A stretch of DNA of 64,000 nt from contig JAVVEG010000017.1 in assembly GCA_032251455.1 (NCBI GenBank), forward strand, positions 1 through 64,000, read 5' to 3'. Below the pieces are notes generated by a model. That model worked only from the letters and a program-made list of their open reading frames with translations, was not told where the DNA came from and did not search any database. Position numbers and translations under genes: made by a program. The DNA comes from JAVVEG01 sp032251455 (GTDB taxonomy: Bacteria; Pseudomonadota; Gammaproteobacteria; Pseudomonadales; Pseudohongiellaceae). Numbering within the stretch: the stretch's first letter is position 1; each line of letters opens with the position of its first letter. Positions 25,873 to 35,452 of the stretch are shown here, one piece after another.

Positions 25873-26868
25873 TTGATACAAATTTCAACCGGGCTGATGG
25901 GCCAGTCATCGGCCATCAAGCCGAGCAGGCCGGTGTTGTGCCTGGCCGGCCCTACCGCTGTCGGTAAAACAGCACTGGCCGTTGAGCTGGTGCAACGGCT
26001 TCCTCTGCAGATCATTAATGTGGATTCGGCGCAGATCTACCGGGGCATGGACATAGGCACAGGCAAACCAGACCAGGCAACCCTGGCCCGGGCACCACAT
26101 CGGCTGATTGATTTTCTGGATCCGGCGCAGAGTTATTCGGCAGCCAGTTTTCGCACTGATGCGATCAGGGAGATAACTGATATTTTGCAAAATGGCAAAA
26201 TTCCCTTGCTGGTCGGCGGTACCATGCTCTATTTCAAGGCGCTGCGGGATGGTCTGGCTCCTCTGCCAGCGGCAGACCCCCGGCTGCGCCAGCAGATAGA
26301 GCTGGAGGCGGATCAGATAGGCTGGGCGGGCATTCATCGCCGTCTGGCCGAGGTAGACCCAGCAGCGGCACAACGCATCCACCCCAATGATCCGCAACGC
26401 CTGCAAAGAGCGCTGGAAGTCTATTTATTGACCGGGAAATCGCTGTCGCACTGGCATCGGCAGCAGGGGGTAGATGGACAACCCCCCTTTGATTTGCACT
26501 TTTTTTCCATCCAGCCGGGTCTACGCAGCGTATTGCATGAAAAAATCAGCAAACGTTTCGATAAAATGCTGAAGGCTGGATTGCTGGCTGAAGTTGAAAT
26601 GCTGTATCGACGACCGGATTTGCACGCTGGCCTGCCTGCCTTGCGCAGTGTGGGATACAGGCAGGTTTGGCAGTACCTGGGTGGTGAAATCTCCTATGAC
26701 GAGATGAGAGAAAGGGGTATCATTGCCACCCGGCAATTGGCAAAACGGCAGATTACCTGGCTCAGAAGCTGGCCAAATCTGCGCAATTACGACAGCGACA
26801 ATCCCCAATTGCTGGATCAGGTATTGAAAAGTCTTGAAGCCGCCGCAATAGTTGGTTTATCTGGATGA
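25873..26868 (+). CDS. miaA: tRNA dimethylallyltransferase MiaA
   Basis: A 331-residue enzyme that transfers dimethylallyl to A37 of UNN-decoding tRNAs. Motifs are the P-loop LAGPTAVGKTALA, the substrate region NVDSAQIYRGMDIGTGKP, VGGTMLYFKAL, and the C-terminal ATRQLAKRQITWLR. The listed start is TTG; an ATG at 25897 would remove 8 residues and keep the P-loop. It is the first gene after the ibpA interruption and leads into hfq. Confidence 0.95.
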   Translation: MIQISTGLMGQSSAIKPSRPVLCLAGPTAVGKTALAVELVQRLPLQIINVDSAQIYRGMDIGTGKPDQATLARAPHRLIDFLDPAQSYSAASFRTDAIREITDILQNGKIPLLVGGTMLYFKALRDGLAPLPAADPRLRQQIELEADQIGWAGIHRRLAEVDPAAAQRIHPNDPQRLQRALEVYLLTGKSLSHWHRQQGVDGQPPFDLHFFSIQPGLRSVLHEKISKRFDKMLKAGLLAEVEMLYRRPDLHAGLPALRSVGYRQVWQYLGGEISYDEMRERGIIATRQLAKRQITWLRSWPNLRNYDSDNPQLLDQVLKSLEAAAIVGLSG

Positions 26869-26918
26869 GTAAATCGGTAGTCTGCCGGTTTTCCTATTAA
26901 CTTTTAAGGAGAAAATAA

Positions 26919-27203
26919 ATGTCAAAGGGGCATTCACTACAAGACCCTTTCTTGAATGTGCTGCGTAAAGAGCGTATTCCGGTTTCGATTTACCTGGTTA
27001 GCGGAATCAAACTGCAGGGACAGATCGAGTCATTCGACCAGTTCGTGATTCTACTCAAGAATGCGGTAAACCAGATGGTTTACAAACATGCCATTTCAAC
27101 AGTGGTTCCGGCCCGATCTGTGAAGATACCCACGCAAGGTGCGGGTGAACAGGGCGGTACCGGTGAAGAAGATGAAGGGGATGCTCCGGGCAATACAGCC
27201 TGA
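26919..27203 (+). CDS. hfq: RNA chaperone Hfq
   Basis: A 94-residue Sm-like protein. The sequence HSLQDPFLNVLRKERIPVSI and the Sm2 motif VYKHAISTVVP are essentially canonical. It forms a hexamer that pairs small RNAs with mRNAs. The acidic and Gly-rich tail (GTGEEDEGDAPG) follows the core. A strong AAGGAG lies 8 nt before the ATG. It lies between miaA and hflX as in E. coli. Confidence 0.97.
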   Translation: MSKGHSLQDPFLNVLRKERIPVSIYLVSGIKLQGQIESFDQFVILLKNAVNQMVYKHAISTVVPARSVKIPTQGAGEQGGTGEEDEGDAPGNTA

Positions 27204-27289
27204 GCTGGGGACTTTTCAGAGGCTTCTTGTGCAGAGGCTCCCTGGCAGTCCATGAATACCCATCTGATGGTGGGATACGAGGTAGTTGA

Positions 27290-28567
27290 TTGTTCTTTGA
27301 ACGCCCAGAAAGTGGAGAAGTCGCTGTTCTCGTCCATATTGTTCTCGATTCGGAACGTGAACAGGAAGACCCTGCCGAGTTCAGGGAGCTGGTTCTCTCG
27401 GCGGGTGCGCAGGCTGCATGTTTCATTACAGGTTCTCGCAAAACTCCGGATGCCGCCTGCTTTGTTGGTTCTGGCAAGCTGGAGGAGATCGCCGCTGCCG
27501 TCCTTGAACATGGGGCCGAGCTTGTACTCTTCAACCATTCCCTGAGCCCCGGCCAGGAACGCAACCTGGAAAGAGCACTCAAGTGCCGGGTGCTGGACAG
27601 AACCGGGCTGATCCTTGATATTTTTGCGCAACGGGCACGCACCCATGAGGGCAAGCTGCAGGTTGAGCTGGCTCAGTTGCAACATGTAGTCACCCGTCTG
27701 AAGCGAGGCTGGACGCATCTTGATCGACAGAAGGGCGGGATTGGCCTGCGCGGCGCCGGGGAAACCCAGCTGGAACTCGACCAGCGCATGATCCGGCAAC
27801 GGATCAAGAGCATCAACAAGAGCCTGCTCAAAGTGCGTGCCCAGCGTTCCCAGGGAAGACGTTCCCGCCAGCGGGCTGAAATTGCTGCGATCTCCCTGGT
27901 GGGCTATACCAATGCCGGAAAGTCCTCACTGTTCAACCAGTTGACCCGGTCGGACATCTATGCAGCCGACCAACTGTTTGCGACCCTGGACTCGACCATC
28001 AGGAAACTGACCTTACCCAATTATGGCGCTGCTGTGCTGGCAGACACGGTCGGCTTCATCAGTCATCTGCCCCACAAGCTGGTGGAAGCCTTCCGGGCCA
28101 CTCTGGAGGAGACCAGTCAGGCCACCTTGTTGCTGCATGTCATTGATTGTGCCAGCGAACAGCGCGAGCATTGTATCGAGCAGGTGCAGCAGGTGCTGGC
28201 TGAAATAGGGGCTGATACGGTACCGACCCTGGAGGTGTTCAACAAGCTTGACCTGTTGCCGGAACAGGAAGCCCGTCTGGAGCGCGATGAGCACGGCAAG
28301 CCAAGCCGGGTCTGGGTCTCGGCAGTAACGGGTGCAGGTTTGCCTTTGTTGCTGCAGGCCATCAGTGAATTGCTGGGTCAGGATTTTGTCGAGGAGACGC
28401 TGACATTGACCCCCCAACAGGGGCGGCTGCGGGCAAGACTGTATGCCCGCGGAGCCGTGGAAAGCGAATCGATGGACACGGAAGGCAGTGTGCAGTTGCA
28501 GATCCGCCTGCCCCGTTTCGACTATAACAGACTGATGCTGGAAGAAGAGATTGCCACTCTTGGCTGA
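27290..28567 (+). CDS. hflX: Ribosome-associated GTPase HflX
   Basis: A 425-residue Obg/HflX GTPase. It has the N-terminal HflX domain (SPGQERNLERALKCRVLDRT), the signature GGIGLRGAGETQLE, G1 LVGYTNAGKSSL, G3 DTVGFI and G4 NKLD. HflX splits stalled or stress-damaged ribosomes. The start is TTG with GAGG 7 nt upstream, and the N-terminus MFFERPESGEVAVLVH aligns with E. coli MFDRYDAGEQAVLVH, which supports it. Confidence 0.95.
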   Translation: MFFERPESGEVAVLVHIVLDSEREQEDPAEFRELVLSAGAQAACFITGSRKTPDAACFVGSGKLEEIAAAVLEHGAELVLFNHSLSPGQERNLERALKCRVLDRTGLILDIFAQRARTHEGKLQVELAQLQHVVTRLKRGWTHLDRQKGGIGLRGAGETQLELDQRMIRQRIKSINKSLLKVRAQRSQGRRSRQRAEIAAISLVGYTNAGKSSLFNQLTRSDIYAADQLFATLDSTIRKLTLPNYGAAVLADTVGFISHLPHKLVEAFRATLEETSQATLLLHVIDCASEQREHCIEQVQQVLAEIGADTVPTLEVFNKLDLLPEQEARLERDEHGKPSRVWVSAVTGAGLPLLLQAISELLGQDFVEETLTLTPQQGRLRARLYARGAVESESMDTEGSVQLQIRLPRFDYNRLMLEEEIATLG

Positions 28568-28644
28568 CCAGCAGCCAAAAAACTGGGTTATTGAGACAGA
28601 ATTCGTTAGAATCAACGCGGAATGAATGGGGTATGGAGAAGCCA

Positions 28645-29856
28645 ATGGCTTGGAATGAACCTGGAAACAAAGGTAAGGACAACGATCCCTGGGGGGGTGG
28701 CGGAGGCCGTGGTAATGGTAATCAGGGGCCACCTGATATCGATGAGGTGATCAAAAACCTGACCGGAAAGCTCAATTCACTGTTTGGAGGCAAGAAGGGG
28801 GGCGGTTCTGCCGGCAGCGGTGGTTCTGGCGGGGCAGCAGGTAATTTATCTGGTGGATTGATAGCTGTCATGGTTGTTATAGCCGCCGTAATCTGGGCAG
28901 CCATGGGTTTCTACACAGTGGATGAATCCGAGCGCGGTGTGGTCTTTCGTTTCGGCAAAATCCGCAATGAAGTGGTTACTCCCGGTCTGCGCTGGAATCC
29001 ACCGCTCATTGACGAAGTGCAAAAAATCAATATTTCCCGAGTCAATACACGCTCTTACACCAATGACATGCTGACCACCGACGAAAACATCGTCAGTGTT
29101 TCCATCGCCGTGCAATATGTGGTGCAGGATCCGGTGGCTTATGTCACCCAGGTACGGGCCCCACAGATCAGTCTCGACCATGCTTCGGAGTCTGCTATCC
29201 GGCATGTGGTGGGTGGCACCACCATGGACAGGGTATTGACCCAGGGGCGTGCCGATGTGGCGGCTGAGGTCAGGATCAGGCTGCAGAGCTACATGGACAA
29301 TTATCAGACCGGCATCCTGGTTACCCAGGTCAATGTCGAGAATGCCCAGCCGCCCAACGCAGTGCAGGCTGCCTTCGATGACGTGATCCGAGCCCGTGAA
29401 GATGAACAGCGTGCCCAGAACCAGGCCCTGGCCTATGCCAACAGGGTGGTTCCCGAGGCGCGTGGTGAAGCGCAGCGCATCATCGAACAGGCCAATGCCT
29501 ACCGTAACCAGGTGATTGCACAGGCAGAAGGTGAAGCATTTCGTTTTGACCAGTTGCTGCAGGAGTATCAGAAATCCCCACAAGTCATGAGAGAACGGCT
29601 GTACATCGATTCCCTGCAGGCTGTGCTCAGCAACAGCAGCAAGATTCTGGTGGATGTGGAAGGTGGCAACAATATGTTCTATCTGCCACTTGACAAGATC
29701 ATGACTCAAACCGAGGCAAACATTCCCACGACACGCAATCTGCAGCTGACGCCGCAGCAATTGCGTGAATTGTCAGACCAGGTCAGTCGGGATATTTCTG
29801 CTGCAGGCAGCGGCGGTCGTGCCCAGACCAGTGCGGCTGGCAGAGGAGGACGCTAA
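28645..29856 (+). CDS. hflK: FtsH protease modulator HflK
   Basis: A 403-residue membrane protein of the SPFH/band 7 family that forms the HflKC cage around FtsH. The N-terminal Gly-rich region (MAWNEPGNKGKDNDPWGGGG) is followed by one membrane segment (GGLIAVMVVIAAVIWAAMG) and the band 7 domain (DESERGVVFRFGK). The ATG at 28645 has GGAG 6 nt upstream and matches the E. coli start MAWNQPG; a longer frame to 28591 is not needed. The hflC start is 1 nt after its stop. Confidence 0.95.
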   Translation: MAWNEPGNKGKDNDPWGGGGGRGNGNQGPPDIDEVIKNLTGKLNSLFGGKKGGGSAGSGGSGGAAGNLSGGLIAVMVVIAAVIWAAMGFYTVDESERGVVFRFGKIRNEVVTPGLRWNPPLIDEVQKINISRVNTRSYTNDMLTTDENIVSVSIAVQYVVQDPVAYVTQVRAPQISLDHASESAIRHVVGGTTMDRVLTQGRADVAAEVRIRLQSYMDNYQTGILVTQVNVENAQPPNAVQAAFDDVIRAREDEQRAQNQALAYANRVVPEARGEAQRIIEQANAYRNQVIAQAEGEAFRFDQLLQEYQKSPQVMRERLYIDSLQAVLSNSSKILVDVEGGNNMFYLPLDKIMTQTEANIPTTRNLQLTPQQLRELSDQVSRDISAAGSGGRAQTSAAGRGGR

Positions 29857-29857
29857 T

Positions 29858-30724
29858 ATGAAAAATTTCGTTATAGGGGCTGTTGTCTTTCTTATACTGA
29901 CACTGGCCAGCAATTCACTGTTTGTGGTGCGCCAGACCGAACGGGCGATCATGCTGCGCTTTGGTGAGGTAACCGTGGCTGATATTCCCCCGGGGCTGCA
30001 TTTCAAGTTGCCGTGGATAGACACGGTCAGAAAATTCGATGGTCGCATTCTGACAGTTGATTCCACTCCGCAACGCTACCTGACTCTGGAGCAGAAGGCC
30101 TTGCTGGTGGACTCCTACGCCAAGTGGCGGATCGTCGATGTGCAGCGCTATTACACGGCCACATCCGGTGATGAGTCACGCACAGCAACATTGCTGGCAC
30201 AGCGCATCAATGATGGCTTGCGCAACAAGTTCGGTGAACGTGATCTGCAGGAGGCTGTCTCCGGGCAGCGTGACCTGTTGATGACCGAGCTGACCGATGA
30301 GCTCAATCTGACCACTGCCAATGAATATGGTATTGAAATCATCGATGTCCGGGTCAAGCGGATTGATTTGCCTGATGATGTTCGTTCATCGGTATACGAG
30401 CGCATGACCTCCGAGCGTCAGCGTGAGGCACAGCAACTGCGATCCCGCGGTAATGAGTTGGCCATCGGTATTGAAGCAGATGCCGATCGGCAGGAAATTA
30501 TTCTTCTGGCAGAAGCCTATCGTGACTCGGAACGGATCCGTGGCGAGGGAGATGCTCAGGCGTCAGCCATCTACTCTGCCGCCTTTTCCAAGGATCCTGA
30601 ATTCTATTCTTTCACTCGCAGCCTGAACTCTTACCAGGATACCTTCTCCTCCAAGAGCGATATCATGGTCGTCGATCCGGAAAGTGATTATTTCAAATAT
30701 CTGCGTAATGGCAATCTGCAATAA
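29858..30724 (+). CDS. hflC: FtsH protease modulator HflC
   Basis: A 288-residue partner of HflK with one N-terminal membrane segment (VIGAVVFLILTLASNSLFVV) and a band 7 domain (RQTERAIMLRFGEV). The ATG at 29858 has AGAGGAGGA just upstream, so the longer frame that overlaps hflK from 29765 is not used. HflKC restrains FtsH degradation of membrane proteins. Confidence 0.95.
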   Translation: MKNFVIGAVVFLILTLASNSLFVVRQTERAIMLRFGEVTVADIPPGLHFKLPWIDTVRKFDGRILTVDSTPQRYLTLEQKALLVDSYAKWRIVDVQRYYTATSGDESRTATLLAQRINDGLRNKFGERDLQEAVSGQRDLLMTELTDELNLTTANEYGIEIIDVRVKRIDLPDDVRSSVYERMTSERQREAQQLRSRGNELAIGIEADADRQEIILLAEAYRDSERIRGEGDAQASAIYSAAFSKDPEFYSFTRSLNSYQDTFSSKSDIMVVDPESDYFKYLRNGNLQ

Positions 30725-30807
30725 GGGCTGACCAAAGTATAACTCCCGCCAGTCTTCGCCCTGCCTTGCCTTGGGCTGCAGGACGATTTGCTGTGCACAC
30801 TGCTTGT

Positions 30808-30859
30808 TGCAGTGAATTATTGCAGTGAAAAGGTTTGTTGCAGTAAAAGCTGCATTGAA
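30808..30859 (+). repeat. Four spaced TGCAGTGAA-like repeats before hisZ
   Basis: TGCAGTGAA occurs at 30808-30816 and 30821-30829, with variants TGCAGTAAA at 30839-30847 and TGCATTGAA at 30851-30859, all in the same orientation in the hflC-hisZ gap. The spacing is irregular. This may be a decayed duplication or a regulator binding array; nothing in the sequence decides. Confidence 0.4.
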
Positions 30860-30879
30860 AAAGATGAGAGAAAACGATT

Positions 30880-32067
30880 ATGAAAGCCGTGGATCGTTGG
30901 TTATTGCCTGACGGTGTAGAGGAAATTCTGCCTGGAGAAGCACGCAAGCTGGAAGCTCTGCGACGCAATCTATTGGATACCTATGAATGCTGGGGATATG
31001 AGCTGGTCATTCCACCGTTGATTGAATTCCTCGACTCCCTGCTGGTAGGTTCTTCGCATGATCTGGATATTCACACCTTCAAGATTACCGATCAGCTGAG
31101 CGGACGCATGATGGGAATTCGCGCCGACATCACGCCTCAGGTTGCGCGCATGGATGCCCATTCACTGAAACGCGAAGGTGCAGTCAGGCTGTGCTATGCC
31201 GACAGTGTATTACACACCCGTCCACGTGGCTTGTTGACCTCCAGGGTGCCCTTGCGGCTGGGTGCAGAACTTTTTGGTCACTCCGGGGAAGCAGCCGATA
31301 TTGAACTGATCAGTCTGATGCATGAAACCTTGATAGTCGCCGGTATCGAACGGGTGCAACTGGTCCTGGGCCATGTGGGTATTTTCCGCAGTCTAGTGCA
31401 GGCTGCCCAGTTGAGTACGGATGATGAAACCCTGCTGTTTGATGCCTTGCAACGCAAAGCCTATGAAGAGGTTGATGGTTTGTTGGAGCGGTTGATTGCA
31501 GAAGATGATCTGCGCCTGATGTTGCGGGAATTATCCCGCGCCAATGGCGGCGAACAGGTGCTGGCCGACGCTTTGAGCAACTTCGCAACAGCTCCGGCCC
31601 CGGTGCGCTCGGCACTGACTGAGCTGGACAAGATTGCCAGCGGGGTCAAGGCACGTCTACCCGGCTTGAAACTGGGCTTTGATCTGTGTGAACTGCGAGG
31701 TTATCAATATCACACCGGGGTTGTCTTCGCTGCCTATACCCCAGGCTATGGCCGGGCAATTGCCAAGGGTGGCCGCTATGATGACATCGGCGAGGCCTAT
31801 GGACGTGCGCGTCCTGCCTCCGGGTTTGATACGGATCTCAAGATCCTGGCCCGACTCAGCAGTTTAAAGGTGTCAGATAGAGCCTGTATTTTTGCACCAC
31901 TGGATGATGACCCTGCCCTGTTGCAGAAAATTGCCAGCCTGCGGGCTGAAGGGGAAAAAGTTTTGGCTGGACTCGATGCCGGGATGACAGCTGAGCAGAT
32001 TCGCGACAGTGGTTGCAACCGGCAGCTAAAGAAGCAGGACGGGCAGTGGCGAGTGGTTAAGCTCTGA
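30880..32067 (+). CDS. hisZ: ATP phosphoribosyltransferase regulatory subunit HisZ
   Basis: A 395-residue class II aminoacyl-tRNA-synthetase-like protein. It has the HisRS-type motifs RWLLPDGVEEILPGEA, RADITPQVAR and YHTGVVFAAYTPGYG but lacks the anticodon-binding domain of HisRS. HisZ binds short-form HisG and allows feedback by histidine. Its place between hflC and purA is typical of Pseudomonas-like gammaproteobacteria. No hisG is in the window. Confidence 0.92.
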   Translation: MKAVDRWLLPDGVEEILPGEARKLEALRRNLLDTYECWGYELVIPPLIEFLDSLLVGSSHDLDIHTFKITDQLSGRMMGIRADITPQVARMDAHSLKREGAVRLCYADSVLHTRPRGLLTSRVPLRLGAELFGHSGEAADIELISLMHETLIVAGIERVQLVLGHVGIFRSLVQAAQLSTDDETLLFDALQRKAYEEVDGLLERLIAEDDLRLMLRELSRANGGEQVLADALSNFATAPAPVRSALTELDKIASGVKARLPGLKLGFDLCELRGYQYHTGVVFAAYTPGYGRAIAKGGRYDDIGEAYGRARPASGFDTDLKILARLSSLKVSDRACIFAPLDDDPALLQKIASLRAEGEKVLAGLDAGMTAEQIRDSGCNRQLKKQDGQWRVVKL

Positions 32068-32112
32068 GAAACGTCCCAACAATTGAATTCAAAGCGGGTG
32101 AGAAACAGGCAA

Positions 32113-33411
32113 ATGGGTAAAAGTGTAGTCGTATTGGGCACCCAATGGGGTGATGAAGGCAAGGGCAAGATCGTTGATCTTTTAACTGAGCAGGCTGCGG
32201 TTGTAGCCCGTTTCCAGGGTGGACACAATGCTGGTCACACTCTGGTGATCAAAGGAGAAAAAACCGTCCTGCATCTGTTGCCTTCAGGCATTCTGCGTGA
32301 AGGTGTCTGTTGCGTCATCGGCAATGGGGTAGTCGTCAGTCTGTCCGCATTGCTGAAAGAAATTACCCGGCTTGAGGAAAAAGGAATTCCGGTGCGTGAG
32401 CGGCTGAAAATCAGCGCCTCCTGCCCACTCATACTGCCTTCCCATGTAGCGCTTGATCAAGCCAGGGAAAAGCAGCTGGGGCTGGGCAAGATTGGTACCA
32501 CCGGGCGTGGCATTGGCCCGGCCTACGAAGACAAGGCGGGACGTCGAGGCATACGCCTTGGTGAGATACTTGATGCCACGCACTTCGCCGAACGCTTGCG
32601 GGTGATTCTCGAATACCACAATTTTCTGCTGACGAATTACTACAAGGTGGAAGCGGTTGATTACGATGCAGCTCTGGCAGAGAGTCTGGCTCAGGCTGAG
32701 CAGATAAGACCGATGGTGGCCGATACCATAGAGATACTGCATGCGCATCGCAAGGCCAACGATAATATTCTGTTTGAAGGGGCGCAGGGTTCCTTGCTGG
32801 ATATTGATCATGGCACTTATCCATATGTGACCTCTTCCAATACCACCGCTGGGGGAACAGCTACCGGCAGCGGTTACGGGCCCTTGTATCTTGACTATAT
32901 CCTGGGGATTACCAAGGCCTATACGACACGGGTTGGTTCAGGTCCATTCCCCACAGAGCTGTTTGATGCCACCGGGGCACATCTGGCTGCAGTGGGTATG
33001 GAGAAAGGCGCCACCACCGGGCGCGATCGTCGCTGCGGCTGGTTCGATGCCGCCGCGGTCAGGCTGGCAATCCGCATCAACAGCGTGTCCGGGATTTGTC
33101 TGACCAAACTGGATGTGCTTGATGGTCTGGACAGCATCAAGATAGGTATCGGGTACCAGGGTGTTGATGTGAATGCCTCTACCAGCTTGATGAATATGGA
33201 CAGTTACCAGAACCTGGTGCCGGTTTATGAGGAAATGCCAGGGTGGAAGGAATCGACAGTCGGCGTCAAAAAACTTGATGAATTGCCGGCCAACGCGCTA
33301 GCCTATATTCGCCGTATAGAGGAGCTTATCGAAGCTCCGGTTGCCATCATCTCCACTGGGCCAGACCGTGAGGAAACCATAATTCTCCAACACCCGTTCA
33401 AGCAAGACTGA
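32113..33411 (+). CDS. purA: Adenylosuccinate synthetase
   Basis: A 432-residue enzyme, the same length as E. coli PurA. It converts IMP, aspartate and GTP to adenylosuccinate. Motifs are VVLGTQWGDEGKGKIVD, GGHNAGHT, GIGPAYEDKAGRRGIR, EGAQGSLLDIDHGTYP and the GTP-binding GATTGRDRRCGW region. I chose the ATG at 32113 because it gives the family N-terminus; an upstream in-frame TTG at 32083 would add 10 residues. Confidence 0.96.
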   Translation: MGKSVVVLGTQWGDEGKGKIVDLLTEQAAVVARFQGGHNAGHTLVIKGEKTVLHLLPSGILREGVCCVIGNGVVVSLSALLKEITRLEEKGIPVRERLKISASCPLILPSHVALDQAREKQLGLGKIGTTGRGIGPAYEDKAGRRGIRLGEILDATHFAERLRVILEYHNFLLTNYYKVEAVDYDAALAESLAQAEQIRPMVADTIEILHAHRKANDNILFEGAQGSLLDIDHGTYPYVTSSNTTAGGTATGSGYGPLYLDYILGITKAYTTRVGSGPFPTELFDATGAHLAAVGMEKGATTGRDRRCGWFDAAAVRLAIRINSVSGICLTKLDVLDGLDSIKIGIGYQGVDVNASTSLMNMDSYQNLVPVYEEMPGWKESTVGVKKLDELPANALAYIRRIEELIEAPVAIISTGPDREETIILQHPFKQD

Positions 33412-33586
33412 GATTGTTCGATCAGGTTTTTGTGATTGAGCTGGCTTATGTTGCGCTCTGTTTGAACAGAGTCTGATCGGGGTCTGAGCAGGTATTTTTT
33501 GGGTATTGCACAATTGAGCAGAGCTTCCCTTGGTTTATCTGCCCTGCCTGGGGCAGAATGAGACTCTTCTTCCCGGGAGAGTGCTG

Positions 33587-35299
33587 ATGGATGCAGTAAC
33601 CATCAATAATCTGTTTCTTGTTGGTGCCCTGATGGTCAGCCTGAGTGTGCTGGTCAGTGCGGTCTCCTCGCGCTTTGGCGTCCCCATTCTGGTCATCTTT
33701 CTTGGTGTCGGTATTCTGGCCGGCGAGGATGGCATCGGCGGGATAATCTTCAATGACTACTCCGCGGCCTATCTGGCCAGTAATCTGGCCCTGGCAATCA
33801 TTCTCTTCGATGGCGGCATGCGGACCCGGGTCAGTACGTTCAAGGTGGCTCTGGGGCCGGCTCTGTCTCTGGCTACTGTTGGTGTCATTCTGACCGCTGG
33901 GCTGACTGGTTTGATGGCCACCTGGTTGTTTGATTTGCACCTCATGCAGGGATTGCTGATTGGTGCCATCGTCGGCTCAACGGATGCGGCAGCGGTGTTT
34001 TCCCTGCTGGGTCCGCGTCATATCAACGAGCGCGTGGGTGCCACCCTGGAAATCGAGTCTGGCAGCAACGATCCAATGGCTGTGTTCCTGACCGTGCTGC
34101 TGATAGAGATGATCGCCAGCGGCAAGCAGGAGTTCAATGGCGCCTTTCTGTTGTCGCTGTTGCAGCAGTTTGGCCTGGGAGGGATGCTGGGCTTGAGTGG
34201 GGGCTGGTTGTTATGGCAACTGATCAACAACAGCAAACTGGCCAACGGCCTCTATCCGTTGCTGGCGCTGAGCGGAGGCCTGGTCATTTTTGCCATCAGC
34301 AATTTCCTGGGTGGCAGTGGCATACTCGCCATTTATCTGTGCGGTTTGCTACTGGGCAACAATGCCATTCGCAGCCGCTCTTCCATTCTCAGTGTGCTGG
34401 ATGGTTTGGCATGGCTGAGTCAGATAGGCATGTTTCTGGTTCTGGGTTTGCTGCTGACACCGAGTCAGTTGTTGCCCATTGCCATCCCAGGGCTGATTCT
34501 GGCCATGTGGATGATACTGGTAGCCCGTCCATTGGCCGTGCTGTTGAGCCTGCTGCCGTTCAGGCGGTTCAAGTGGCGCGAGAGGTGGTATATCTCCTGG
34601 GTGGGGCTGCGAGGTGCCGTGCCTATCATTCTGGCGGTGTACCCGGTCATGGCTGGTCTGGACAATGCGCAGCTGTTCTTCAATCTCGCCTTCTTTGTGG
34701 TGCTGGTTTCCCTGTTGGTGCAGGGCAGTTCGCTGCCATTTGTCACCCGGCTGGCCAAAGTGGAGGTTCCAGCGCAGGCCATGCCGGTTTCGCGTTCTGG
34801 CCTGGAAATTCATCCAACCAGTGCCTGGGAGTTGTTTGTGTATCGGCTGGGTGCTGAGAAATGGTGTATCAATACCGAGCTGAGGCGCCTGAAAATGCCA
34901 GAGGGTACGCGTATAGCGGCCATGTTTCGGGGCAATCAGCTGTTGCATCCTTCCGGCAGCACACGCCTGCAGGCCGAAGATATTCTTTGTATAGTAGGGC
35001 ATGAGGAAGATCTGCCGGCACTTGGCAAACTGTTCAGTGAAGCGCCGTTGTCCAGTACAGATCGGTGGTTTTTTGGAGACTTTATTCTGGATGCCCAGTC
35101 ATGCCTGGGGGATCTTGTTCCGGTTTATGGATTCAGCGTGGACGATAGCGATGCCAGCCTCAAGCTGGGGGATTTCTTCACGACCCGAATGGGCGGCAAG
35201 CCCGTAGTTGGCGATCAAATAGAGTGGCAGGGCTTTATCTGGACTGTAGCGGCAATGAATCACGGCAGAATTGAAAAGATAGGGCTCAAACTGAAATAA
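33587..35299 (+). CDS. nhaP2: K+/H+ antiporter NhaP2 (CvrA)
   Basis: A 570-residue CPA1 antiporter closely similar along its length to E. coli NhaP2/CvrA. It has about 12 membrane segments, including LALAIILFDGGMRT, GSTDAAAVFSLLG and the ESGSNDPMAV motif, followed by a cytosolic TrkA-C domain (RIAAMFRGNQLLHPSGSTRL) and a CorC/HlyC-like end. It exchanges potassium for protons and helps low-osmolarity growth. The ATG at 33587 has GGGAGAG upstream and the family start MDAVTI. Confidence 0.94.
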   Translation: MDAVTINNLFLVGALMVSLSVLVSAVSSRFGVPILVIFLGVGILAGEDGIGGIIFNDYSAAYLASNLALAIILFDGGMRTRVSTFKVALGPALSLATVGVILTAGLTGLMATWLFDLHLMQGLLIGAIVGSTDAAAVFSLLGPRHINERVGATLEIESGSNDPMAVFLTVLLIEMIASGKQEFNGAFLLSLLQQFGLGGMLGLSGGWLLWQLINNSKLANGLYPLLALSGGLVIFAISNFLGGSGILAIYLCGLLLGNNAIRSRSSILSVLDGLAWLSQIGMFLVLGLLLTPSQLLPIAIPGLILAMWMILVARPLAVLLSLLPFRRFKWRERWYISWVGLRGAVPIILAVYPVMAGLDNAQLFFNLAFFVVLVSLLVQGSSLPFVTRLAKVEVPAQAMPVSRSGLEIHPTSAWELFVYRLGAEKWCINTELRRLKMPEGTRIAAMFRGNQLLHPSGSTRLQAEDILCIVGHEEDLPALGKLFSEAPLSSTDRWFFGDFILDAQSCLGDLVPVYGFSVDDSDASLKLGDFFTTRMGGKPVVGDQIEWQGFIWTVAAMNHGRIEKIGLKLK

Positions 35300-35309
35300 G
35301 GTTTTGCCT

Positions 35310-35342
35310 CACAAGACAAACACAAGACAAGCACAAGACAAA
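35310..35342 (+). repeat. Three 11-bp tandem repeats between nhaP2 and maeB
   Basis: CACAAGACAAA, CACAAGACAAG and CACAAGACAAA run head to tail 10 nt after the nhaP2 stop codon. The array is intergenic and contains no clear gene or terminator. Confidence 0.75.
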
Positions 35343-35452
35343 TACAATAAAAGGCATCAAGTCTGCCGCATTGGAATTTGGCAGCAGTTCAACGGTACAA
35401 TGGCCGCCTGTTGTTCGTTTTCCTTCCCTGATGTTTGTCCCTGACAGGATGC

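Noticed and set aside
33456..33471. CTCTGTT and AACAGAG palindrome after purA as a terminator
   Set aside because: The loop is only 2 nt and no T-run follows directly. The later TATTTTTT is about 20 nt away.
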